Shown here: in pieces, positions 12,594-27,079 of the stretch
Numbering within the stretch: position 1 is the stretch's first letter
How the letters are laid out: each line of letters starts with the position of its first letter
NCBI GenBank assembly: GCA_905250125.1
Contig: CAJNOL010000028.1
Location: forward strand, 88,309 to 152,308
DNA length: 64,000 bases
Direction of reading: 5' to 3'
Source of the DNA: Rotaria sordida
Taxonomy: Eukaryota > Rotifera > Eurotatoria > Philodinida > Philodinidae
Program-made: the position numbers and the translations under genes
The notes under the pieces: generated by a model
Database searches by the model: none
Told to the model about the DNA's origin: nothing
Seen by the model: only the letters and a program-made list of their open reading frames with translations

Positions 12594-15500
12594 TTAATAT
12601 TTAACTCGTTTTACTCGTCCATTAGAATTACTTTCAGTTGATGGTGTTGTACCATCTGCATCCATCGCAGTATCTTCATCACATGCAGGACGTTTCATAC
12701 TTTTCATAGTTGGAGATGATGAAAACATAATTTTCTCAATTCGAGCAGTATTGCCATGATCATCTGCTAACCATGGATGTTCAAGTACACCAGCTATTGT
12801 TAATCGTTTATTCGGATCAACACACATCATTTGACGTATAAGATCTTTAGCTGTTGCAGAAACTTCAGACCAAAATTCATCGGGAAATGTATAAAGGCCT
12901 CTAAGAATTTGTTCATTTAATGGAGGAGAATCAGGTGATTCACTAAATGGTGGATAACCAACTAAAACAATAAACGAGTATGAATTTTAACACAAAAAAA
13001 TAAATAAATAAATAAATAAAATTTCTTTTTTTTTTCTTTCTTACCTAAACAAATATATAAAATAACACCTAAACTCCATACATCAACTTTATTTGTATAA
13101 CTACCTTCACCACGAGTTGCTAAAATTTCCGGAGCTGAAAGACAAAAAAAAAGAAAAAGAAAAGTAATACAAAAGAAAAAAAAAATTCTTTTTTGATTTC
13201 TTTCTTACCAAGATAATTTGGTGTACCACAAAATGTTTTCATTAAACTTGTTTCATTAATAAGTCTTGATAAACCAAAATCAGTTATTTTAATTAATGTT
13301 TCATTTGTCTCTGGTGATGTTAAAAGAATATTTTCTGGTTTTAAATCACGATGTGTTATTGAATGATCATGTAAATATTTAACACCAATACACATTTGTC
13401 GAAAAAGAAATTTACTTGTTGTTTCATCAAATTGTCCATTTGCAACTATGCGATCAAATAATTCTCCACCATCAACAAATTCAAGAATAATATAAAGTGC
13501 ATCAGGTGTATCATGAACATCATATATACGAATTATACATGGATGATTTAATCCTTGTAAAATTGAACATTCATTTTTTATATTTTGATTGAATATATGA
13601 GCTTGTGGACCAAAATGTGTAAAATGTTTTTTTCTAATAATTTTCATTGCAAAACGATCACATGTACCTAAGAAAAAAACCAAATATATTTGACATTTCA
13701 TATATGAATGGTTTATTTTATTGTTATATGACATTAAATTAAATTTACTAAAGATGAATAACTTTCTTAATAGACGAATTCTGTAATTTTATAAAAATGC
13801 TCTAGAATGATTTGACTTTTTCAGATCTTTTGATCTGAGATATAGTTTTACTAGTATCTTCAATATCTTAGATAAATATGATTCATTCAGGTTTAAATTT
13901 ATATCACTAGTAACCTATGTCACACGTTTGTTCGCACTGCCGTCGATATACCGCGGTTCCGCTTACGACAACTTTCGCTTTCAGCTATAAACGATTACGG
14001 AGAGTGTTTTCTACCTAAACTCATAAAAATTCAAATTAACCGACTCTGAAATCTTACATCAATTCTTATTGTAAGATTCTTGACAGATCTTGTTGTCTTG
14101 CCAATTCTTACTGGAAGATTATAGAAAATCTTATGCGACGGTAGGATCTGACAGGAATCTTACAGTAAGAATTGATGTAAGATTTCAGAGACTACGATTT
14201 TTTGTACGATCTCATATGATCGTACAAGACTTACTGTCAGATTTTTTGACCTGGGAAGTTTTAGAATTTATTAATTATATCGTCATTGACTATGATAGTT
14301 TAATTTTAGTTTCTTAACAATTCATTAAAGATTTATTTATTTTTTTTTGTGTTCTTCTGGGTGATCGAAAGCAATATGTGCTGAGATTTTGCACAATCAT
14401 AACAAATAATAAGATATAAATATGGCTTTAATTATTAGTTAATATGTGAAACAGATGACGTTTCAAAAAGGGCATATGTTCTTGTCTTAAAAATTCTCAA
14501 TTAATGAACAGCGTTATAATTGTAAACTGGACCAAAACTTGTTTAGTCTCAATAGTGAACATAATGTAAAACTCGAACACTGTCAATAGTGATAGACGTA
14601 TATCTTAATTTAGAAAATTCGAAATACTAAAACATTCTAAGATATTTAACGTATTACTGAGGATCTATGCAGTGAATAAATACTTGATTTAAAAGCGATT
14701 CGACAGTGTATAAAGTGTCTCCATGAGAAGCTTAAAGTACTGAATGGTACTCTCCTCCTCGGTTTTGAACATTTCTGATTGTCGAAGAGGGCACAACTGA
14801 TCCGCATGAAATTTTTACTATAGATCGAGCACCTAAAACTAAGGAAATATATGTTCAAGGGTAGAAAATTTTAAACAACGTTTTCTGGAAAACTTTGATT
14901 TTTCATAAGACTGCATCGGACCCACTTACGAATCCCATCTAACTTTGTCCGATCAGACTAAATATTTTATTGAAGGTACCTTATACTATATCTCAGAGGT
15001 GATTTTAAACTTTTTCAAAAAGTTAACTCTCTTTTTTTCTAGAAATCTGGATAGGAAGCTCAAAAACGAAAACGATCAATTTCACCTCTGAAGAATACTT
15101 CCAAGTATCTGTGATCAAAACTTCAGCTCAATTGAACAAAGTTAGACAGGGGTCGTAGTGGATTCGATGTAGTCCTATAAAAAAATCAAAATTTTCCCGG
15201 AAACCTTATTTAAAACTTTTTTTTCTGGAACATGTATCTCCTTATTTTAGGTGCTCTATCTACAATAAAACTTTCCTTAAATTCATGCAGATATCAACAA
15301 GATTGACAAAATCCTTATATTTCTAGTGAATAGTGATCGAGCATACTGATGAATGAAATCAATCGTCTTTGAATTGGTTACTCTTTTTTTTTCTTTACCT
15401 CGAGTGAAGCATAATTTGACTTCACCATAAGCTCCACGTCCAATTTCTCTAGAAACAATATATTTATTTCTAACAGTTGCTGGAATTGATAAATCTTCAT

Positions 15501-16000
15501 GAGTATTTGAATCAATATAAACATAGGCTCGATGTGTTTTTGATGCTAATGCAATTTCTGTATTATTTTCTAAAATATGTTGATTATTTTTACCAATTTT
15601 TTCTCCATTTATATATGTTCCATTGGATGATAAATCAATAATATAAACATATTTTTTTGTTTCATCACGAATAATTTGAAAATGTTTTGATGAATAAGCA
15701 AGAAAATATTTTGATGTTTGAAGTTCATTTGAATTTAATATTATTGTACATGTTTTACCACGACCTACTGTATATTCATTATCTATTAAATCAATTGATG
15801 GAAAAAGGTTATTTATTGATAATAATCGACCCCATACATTCAATCGACGATTAGAATCATCATCATCTGCTGAACTATATTCGATACCATCACATTCTTG
15901 GGTTCCTTGTGTTGGTACACTTAAACTCTGAATAAAATAATAATTAGGAAAAAAAGAAGATCTTGCTTTATCATCTAACCATTGGTATTGGTTCACTCAT
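12594..16000 (-). CDS. CHEK2: Checkpoint kinase 2 (CHK2/RAD53 family), FHA plus Ser/Thr kinase
   Basis: Exons: 15980-16000, 15399-15927, 13209-13667, 13045-13134, 12594-12961, giving 488 aa (human CHK2 543). The first exon encodes only seven residues and joins in phase across a 52-nt intron. An FHA domain spans about 37-145 with its phosphothreonine-binding signature (GR at 62-63, SSKH 86-89, NGT 109-111). The kinase spans about 163-430: P-loop GRGAYG (170-175), K192, HRD (D291), DFG (313-315). The activation loop TFCGTPNYLAPE carries T328 and T332, matching the autophosphorylation sites T383/T387 of human CHK2. The N-terminal ATM-target cluster is short, with two TQ sites (residues 13-17). 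The C-terminus has basic nuclear-localisation patches (GRVKRVK). CHK2 relays ATM signalling after DNA breaks. A 1.7-kb intron contains a fold-back. Confidence 0.93.
14797..15297. repeat. Fold-back repeat in the second CHK2 intron
   Basis: The left arm (14797-14990) has agatcgagcacctaaaacta. The right arm (15110-15297) has the reverse complement (ttttaggtgctctatctaca). Both ends carry cgcatgaa / ttcatgcag. The inner arms match through gatgtagtcctataaaaa versus ttcataagactgcatc. It has no coding capacity. It lies between the exon ending at 15399 and the exon starting at 13667. Confidence 0.8.
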
Positions 16001-16740
16001 GATAACAATAATGATGTTTATGTACCAAACAATTATTCTCTTTTATTCTTTGAAAAAGAGTGCAAAACTTCAGTATGAGTCAAGGTTACGCCATACCATA
16101 TTTTTGAGTAAAAGACGGGTGCAAAAAAATACCAATGAAACAACATCAATGAAACTATGAGTGACATCTAGTTTTCATGTTTAAAATGTTAAAGACAACC
16201 AACTAAATGTAAATCTGGAGATTTTCGATATTTAAAGATAAAGATCTAAAATGATATCTATTAAATAAAAAGTATTTCATAACTTTTCGTTGAAATAACT
16301 GAGTTTTTTTTTCTATAAATCTGTTATATTTTTTAACAAAAGCAATAAATTATTAAATAGTATTGTCACTTGTTAAATAATCATATCATATCATATTGTA
16401 GTTTATTTTTACATATTTGTACTTGATTGATCTGGAACAATTTTCTCGTCATATTCAGCTTTGAATGAAGCTGATTAATTGATTTCTTTTTTTATGTGTT
16501 CATTTAGTAGTTATCGATCAATATCGTATTTCTTATCAAAAAACGAAATATTGCATAGAACAGAGTTGAGTAAGTACGACTGCGTAATCGTACGTATTTA
16601 GCTCTGCAAATAAAGTCCACTTGCAACTGTTATATAGACATTGACGATTTGTTTCATTGTTTGAACAAATCATATGATTCCATATTTTGTATATCCTGAT
16701 TTAATACTATCGATTTCATCTAATTCAATATTCTATTCTT
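16001..16740. other. CHK2 upstream region, no gene seen
   Basis: This AT-rich stretch must contain the CHK2 promoter or 5' UTR. No clear TATA box or conserved site stands out. The 65-codon reading at 15963-16160 (plus) overlaps CHK2 exon 1 antisense and has no support. Confidence 0.4.
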
Positions 16741-17893
16741 ACCAGAATGACTAAAGACACCATCACCAAATATATTAAAACAATCACTATATATTTGAAA
16801 TCTACCCTTTCCAAAATTTGTTGACATATTATACCAATTTCGATCAGATTCGTCTGTCGGAGTTACATTTTTAGTTGCTTCTATAAGAGTTTGTACACTT
16901 AAAAGACGCTTCTGTTTCTTCCCATATTCATTGATATCACCAATCAGTAAATAATAGTTACGAGCTAAAGATCGAGCATTTGTAATTTCATTCACAGAAG
17001 GTATTGCTACACAATGAAGTCGAGTCCCGTTAAATATCATCAATGAGCTTTCCAAGGGAGAAGCATCACTACATGATAATGATTTTTTTTGAGTTTGTGA
17101 ATCCATTGAAAATACGTTACTTGTATCAACCTTGAATACAGAAAAAAAAGAATCTTGTCTATTTGATGTATTAATCAATTTACTTCTTTACGAGTGACAG
17201 GAGACACACGTGCTTCAACTTCATCATGAAGTATACTCACATAAAATTCCCTATCTAATTCATCGCGAACAAATTGATTGTATGTACGATGATGAAGATC
17301 AACACGACGAATTAATTCGCCAGCAGCATATCCTATTATATGACCATGATATTCATGAACTGTTTTAGGTTGACAATGAGGCTTTTGTGCATCCACTAAT
17401 GAAGTCATTCGAGATCAATTATAAATATCTTCAACTGTAAGTTATTCGTCGATGAACGATAGACCAGCTCGATACAGCAATAAATCACCGATTGTAATAT
17501 TCTTCAAAGAAACTTAATACTGATTAAATATATTTCACAAATAAATTCTACTTGTTTTCCACTAGAAGCAAATTCTGACCAATATTCTGCAATAAGTGCA
17601 TCATAATCAAGCCAACCTCTTTTCACACATAATGCTATAACTGTAGCTAGTATTCTTTTTGAAGTTGAAAAAACTAATTGTATTGTATCTGATGTATAAG
17701 ATTGTTTTTTTGTCTGTGTATCTTTCTAATCACTGTATAAATAAACAACACATTCTTCTCGATAATAAATACATAAACTTGCACCAATATCAAGTCCATC
17801 GACTTAGTTTTGTTTGAAAACAGGACGTACACTCTTCCAATCATGTACTACGTGTCCGCGCACGTGATTGTTATCGTCATTCACTAGCAATGA
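16741..17893 (-). pseudogene. Beta-lactamase-like serine hydrolase pseudogene (class C/LACTB type)
   Basis: In order on the minus strand the pieces read: an N-terminal part (GHVVHDWKSV, DGLDIGASL), the catalytic STSK tetrad (Ser-x-x-Lys), GWLDYD, an IGDLLLYRAGL segment, PHCQPKTVHEYHGHIIGY, GELIRR, and a C-terminal GKGRFQIYSD ... HSG. These are the conserved blocks of the animal beta-lactamase-domain hydrolases related to penicillin-binding proteins and EstB esterases. In-frame stops include TAA at 17804-17806 and TAG at 17726-17728. Two more stops sit where P and W normally stand (after IDE and after IYN), and a frameshift lies near 17175. The piece ends at a plausible donor (ctggtaag). This is a dead copy. 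Such genes are abundant in rotifers, so an intact relative is likely elsewhere. Confidence 0.85.
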
Positions 17894-18289
17894 TATTATC
17901 AAATATATGTTTACAATAATAAATCTTTTTGTTTGTTATGTCAGCATATCGTTGTATAGTTATTATCTTTTTTTTTCGCTGATCGATGAATAACGAAAAC
18001 CATAATATAAATTACTGCGCAATTTTCATCTCAATTGATTAAGCAAACATTTTTTTTATGTACAGATAGTAATCTAAATCATTATTATGCTTAAGAGCTG
18101 ACATATCAAAATTATATCTTTTTTTCAACAATATCAAAATAAAATGATTTGAAATTGTAATAAACAAATTGATAGTATCAATCAAGGATGAAATTAGTAT
18201 CGATATAGATTTCAGATGAACCGGTCTATCAATAGGCCGATCATTATTTGGTGTGTCTTATTAAACCTTTTACTCTCACAAGGAACCAT
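17894..18289. other. AT-rich spacer with one side of a 28-bp direct repeat
   Basis: No gene seen. A segment at about 18198-18226 (gatttcagatgaaccggtc) recurs in direct orientation at about 19834-19860 (gatttcagatcgaccggtc), bracketing the fold-back and Tc1-like element. Confidence 0.5.
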
Positions 18290-18862
18290 TCTCAGGTAAG
18301 CCGCTTCGTTTATCTTCATAATATACCTATATGTAAGGGCTAATTAGATTAGAATAATCTCCAAATAGTTCGTACTCTTATTGAGATTTTGCTGAGATAC
18401 TGAATTTTTAGTGGATTTTTCCTGTAGGAGGCGAGTCATATCTTCAAATTTCCGTCTGAAACTTTGTCAACATGACAGCCTCACTTATACTAACTCAAGT
18501 AAAAAGTTTCATCATTTCAGGACATTGTATCTCCAAGATATGAATATTTCAAAATAAAGGCACTCGTCTTTAGATACTATGAAATATGGAAACTTAGAAA
18601 GATTCATATCTCACAGATGCAATGTCAAAAGATGATGACAACTTTTACTTGAGCTAGTCTAAGCGAGATTTTCATGAGTGACAAAGTTTCAAGTCGAAAT
18701 TCGAAGATATGATTTTGCTTCGAAACTGACCTTTTGCAGTAAAAATTCCATATCTCAGCTAAATTTCAATAAGAGCACGGATTGTTTCGATACTATTCTA
18801 ATCTAATTGGTCTCTACATATGAGCATAATATGAAAGTAAACGAGACAGATCGCCTGGAAAT
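18290..18862. repeat. Fold-back repeat next to a Tc1-like element
   Basis: The left arm (18295-18540) and right arm (18600-18860) are imperfect reverse complements: gaataatctccaaatagttc versus gatactattctaatctaatt, ctcttattgagattttgctg versus cagctaaatttcaataagag, and tacctatatgtaagggc versus gtctctacatatgagc. The loop is about 60 nt. Confidence 0.8.
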
Positions 18863-18917
18863 ACTCCTGCGTTAGTATCTCGTAGGGTATGTGTAAAATG
18901 CCAAATATCACTATCTA

Positions 18918-19790
18918 CAGTACTCGCCATAAGTGGCCGCGACCTCTTTTTCTTGTTCAACAATGACTTTTATTTTATCTTTTTGCTTTGGTTGAACGGG
19001 CTAGTCGGGCTTATCATCCGATATAAATAGGAACATTTGTATTCATTCTGTTATCAATTTATAACTCAATAGAAAATTAACCTTTTTTTAAAGAAAAGAC
19101 GAGAAATTATCTTTCTATAAAGACAGAGCTATTCCCCACATATGTCAAATGGTGATATTTCACAGTATCTATACGAATCAGTAAGTAATTGTAAAATGTA
19201 GGGTTAGAAGGTATGAAATAGCTGGTGACGTATAAGTTGCACAAAAATCCGGTCTATACCGGAAAAACAATACGCAACAATTCAATCCATGGTAGCTCAA
19301 CATTCAATCGAATCTGTTGGTCAAATTGCGTTTAGATTATCACAGAAAGATATAAAAATTAGTAAAACCACATTAAGAAGAAGATTTAAAGAAACTGTTG
19401 TACATTCAATAAGACCGACCTCGAAAACATTGCTAAGAAGTGACGATATTTTAAAAAAGACCCCAGCAGAATATAAAACTCAAAGACTGTAACCCAAGTG
19501 AAAATGTCTGGGCAGTAGTGAAGCTCAGAATAAAAAAAGAACCGTATATATCGATCAATAATTTCATTGAAAGAATAGAAAAAAAGAATGGTGAAACTTA
19601 GCTATTAAATTTGCTGAAAAATTAGGCAATTCTATGGAAAATAGAGTAGCATTGTTAATTCAAAGAAAAAGCCATTATATTAATTATGCGGATGATGCAC
19701 ATATAATGTACATTTCATAATTAAAATATAACCAAATAACTCCTTTGTCTTCCTCGTTTTTTCAATCGCGGCTACTTATGGCGATTACTG
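18918..19790 (+). mobile_element. Tc1/mariner-type DNA transposon, internally deleted
   Basis: The ends are CAGTACTCGCCATAAGTGGC and its imperfect inverse finishing in GGCGATTACTG, each flanked by TA, the Tc1/mariner target duplication (TA at 18916 and 19791). At 873 bp it is shorter than a full element (~1.3-1.7 kb). Inside, 19289-19492 encodes part of the N-terminal helix-turn-helix DNA-binding region (SVGQIAFRLS, TTLRRRFKE). Then, after a deletion and in another frame, comes the last catalytic block (DCNPSENVWAVVK, 19486-19530, resembling the family's D-x-NPIENVW). The first two catalytic aspartates are missing, so it cannot move by itself. The terminal repeats are still readable. Confidence 0.85.
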
Positions 19791-19792
19791 TA

Positions 19793-20285
19793 CATATGAA
19801 ATAGTATGACAACTCGTCAGTTCAGTGTCGATATGGATTTCAGATCGACCGGTCGAGTAGTCATACCAATTTTTCACAATTAGTTTATTTCGAAAATTGT
19901 AATATATATGAATGTCATATCAACAAATTCAGATAGAGCTAAAGATTATTTTCAATAATACCGTTTGAAGAAAGTATAATTTTTAAATGTTTATTCATTT
20001 CAGAATCTTATACAAACTTCATTAATTAATCGATTACGTTCCATATTTATTTGATTTGAATATAGGATGAAAATAATTCATCAATGATATTTGTTGTTTC
20101 TTTCCTTTTACTTATCATAGAAAAATTAAAGACACATTGTCCAGCTATCAATACTAATAGATCATTCATTCTTTCGAAAATATCGAAGACGACGATGTTT
20201 GGATTTTATCCATTTTTTTTCCTTTTTCATTCGTTCTATTTATTCTATCATATGTTATAAAATTCGATATCCAACTAATAAAAGA
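19793..20285. other. Spacer upstream of the single-pass membrane protein gene
   Basis: Begins with the second copy of the 28-bp direct repeat (19834-19860). Otherwise AT-rich, and presumably holds the 5' region of the gene at 20286. Confidence 0.4.
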
Positions 20286-21354
20286 ATGACTATAAACAAT
20301 AGTACTATAACAACATTTCAACATTATTATTATAATCAAATTGAATCGATTAATGAATCAACAGTTATAAATGTTTTAACATCGATAGATTATGATCCGA
20401 TCGGTGCTGCTTATTTTATGATTATTGTTCTATTATGGTATTCTATAAGTGTTGTTGGTATGTTAGGAATGCAAATTCGAACTCGTACTGAAATAATTGA
20501 AGATTGTATACAACGTCGAGTAAAATTATTTATTAAAACTCTTCGAGATCAAACACAAACTAAACAAATTCTTGGTATAAGTTTTTTTTGTATTTAAAAA
20601 AAAAAAGAAAAATCTATTATATAGATTAATCGTTTTTTGGTTTTTTGTATTTTAAGAAGAACTTGTTGATAAACAAAAACGTGATAAACTTTGGAAAATT
20701 TATTTTGGTAAAACCTATAATAAGAATGATAAATTAAAACATGCTGAAATTCTTCGAATAAAAAATATTAAAAAACAATTAGCTATTGTTAATCATAATC
20801 ATATGATTATGAATGATACATTTATATCTCCAATTGTAAATCATTGTATTCATCATCAATTATCAAATTCTCGATCAAAATTTATTTCAAAATTTTCATC
20901 AATTGAAAATCAAAAATGTATTCGACATCGTTCATCATTTAATAGACAAATAATTCAACGATGGAAATCAATTATTGATCAGAATAAAGCATATAGACAA
21001 CAAATACCATGGACTATTAAAAAAATATTTATACATCGTTATTTTCAACGGTATTATCAAAATTCATTACTTAATATACCTACAATGGAATCAGTACGAA
21101 CTCATCAATATTTAGAAACTATTGATAATAAACAATGTCATTTATTATCATCATCATTATCACATAAAAAAATAAATAATAATTCATGTCCAATAATAAG
21201 AAAAATAGATAAACCATTAAATCCATATATAACTTATTTTCATTTACCAATAAATGAAAATTTTAAAACAAATATTCAAAATTTACCATGTATTACTACT
21301 GTTAAATCGAATCATCATATTGTTCAAATGAATCATGATGAATCTCCATGCTAA
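20286..21354 (+). CDS. Unrecognised single-pass membrane protein, 328 aa (KCNE-like topology)
   Basis: Exons 20286-20574 and 20657-21354 join in phase at ILG|E (gtataag donor, tttaag acceptor). A short N-terminal region with several NxS/T sites is followed by one hydrophobic segment at about residues 40-60 (YFMIIVLLWYSISVVGMLG). Then comes a juxtamembrane stretch rich in Arg/Lys and Glu (TEIIEDCIQRRVKLF, EELVDKQKRDKLWKIYFG), then a long polar tail rich in His, Asn and Ser that looks disordered. A glycosylated short ectodomain, one helix and a conserved-looking cytosolic segment resemble the layout of KCNE potassium-channel subunits, but I see no residue signature that proves it. The start is the first ATG of the open stretch that has a normal context. 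Codon use matches its neighbours. Confidence 0.7.
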
Positions 21355-22578
21355 ATTTTTCTTTTAAATTATAATTTGCATTTTTGTAAATGTTTTTAAG
21401 TACTAAATAAAGGAATTTTTATCAATTAAAAATAAATAAAATCTTTTACTTTAGATGCTTTAAAAAAATTGATTTTCTCAAACACCCAGAGAGACTCTTT
21501 AGACCCAAATCCGATCGGTAGAGTTCGGCGGTTCCAAAAATTAATCGAACGGCAGTCCTAGTTTGGTTCCTGAAATACCATGTGACACAGAAACCATTAA
21601 ATTATTAAATAGATAGGAAAATTTTAAATCTATTTTGAGAAAATTTTCACTATTGAATTGTTGAGGTTAAAGATGTTGCACATTTCAGTACTTAAACAAA
21701 AACAATATGATGCATATATGTTGAAATCTTTAATTTCGGAAATGAAAAAATGAAGATTTAAGAACTTTGTAACGTAGCTGAAGATTTTGATATTACTGTT
21801 GGTTTGATGAATTTAGTTAATCAATTAACTGTTGAATTTCTATTTTTGTTAACATAATACTCTTTTGCAACTAAGCAAAAACTTTTAATTTATTCTAAGC
21901 ATCGAGAGACGGGAAAGTGAACAACAAGAAATAGTTGCACTTCGACTTTTTCTGAGAGTAGTTAATAAATAGCTAAAACTTTGATCCGTCATTTGTTCAT
22001 GCATACAACGGATGTCAGACATTGATAGAAAAAAAACTCGACTCTAGATTCCACAGGATCTTCTGATAATACCTTGGTTCGAGAAAATTGCAGCGAAAAA
22101 ATGGTACCATTATATCGTCGTTTTCCATCATAAGAGTGAGAAAAAACGATGACTACTTCCAACCGAAAGTATATCTCGTAAAATGGAATGACCTATTACA
22201 GCGAAATACGTTGAAAACTCATGCAATGGATATGGGAATTTTGTTTTTCATCGATTACAATGTCTTTAAGGTTTTCTAGAATATGATTAACGTGAATATC
22301 ATATCAAGTAGATGTCACTATATATCACTTGTACTTTCTTGACATGGTCAATTGGTTCATATTTATATCTAATAGAATACTGGATGAAGAAATGAATGAA
22401 GAGAGAGTGAGTATAATTGCTAAACGAACTTTGAAAGTAGTACGTAATATGAATTCTATCCGTTTCATATTGAAATATACTTTAATAACATGTATTAGAA
22501 AGAATATGTTATATAATATCAAAATATAAATCATCTATTATATATAGATATGATTACGCAACACTTTATTTGTAGATT
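21355..22578. other. Gene-free spacer
   Basis: Short readings at 22088-22279 and at 22325-22534 (both strands) have no motif, splice support or protein-like composition. The last ~100 nt presumably hold the promoter and 5' UTR of the m-AAA protease. Confidence 0.5.
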
Positions 22579-26480
<3,902 letters not shown>

Positions 26481-27079
26481 TATAGAAAGAGAAATTATAG
26501 AATAATTTTTTTTCTTTTTCTGTCATACAAGTGTTTTTTTATTAATATAAATCCTTGTTGTGTCTATATTTCTTGCACAAATGACCCAAATCGGATTTAT
26601 ACATTCGTAGGATATTTTTTTCCCTTGAGAGAATGAGCGGCATATTTATATTCAGAAATTTTACACTGAAGTAATTAGTAAACTTTATCTAAATCCATTA
26701 AACTACTAGATTAATAAAGTTGAGAGGAATAAAGAGAAAAAGTCAACGGATGTTTTCTAGAATCATCTATACTCAATAAACTTAAGCACGTTTTAAAAAA
26801 CAAAAAATTAGAAAAACATAGCGACATGTATACATTCACATGTTGGAATGTTTTTATATATATATTAAAGATAATTTTTTTTAAATCTCTTTTAATAAAA
26901 CGGAAAAAAAACAAACAATATGATGAATTATCATCATGAAAGGATTTTTCTATCTAATTAATTTTTTTTCTCTCATATCCTGAAGATGATCATAATGACT
27001 TCCTATTATATTTTTTAGAACAATATAAGACAAAAAAAAATTCATTAACGGAAATAATAATTTATTTTCGATATTAACA
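26481..27079. other. Spacer between the m-AAA protease and MFSD6-like genes
   Basis: AT-rich. Contains the 3' UTR of the upstream gene and the promoter of the next. An ATTAATATAAATCC stretch near 26540 is compositional only. No gene seen. Confidence 0.4.
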
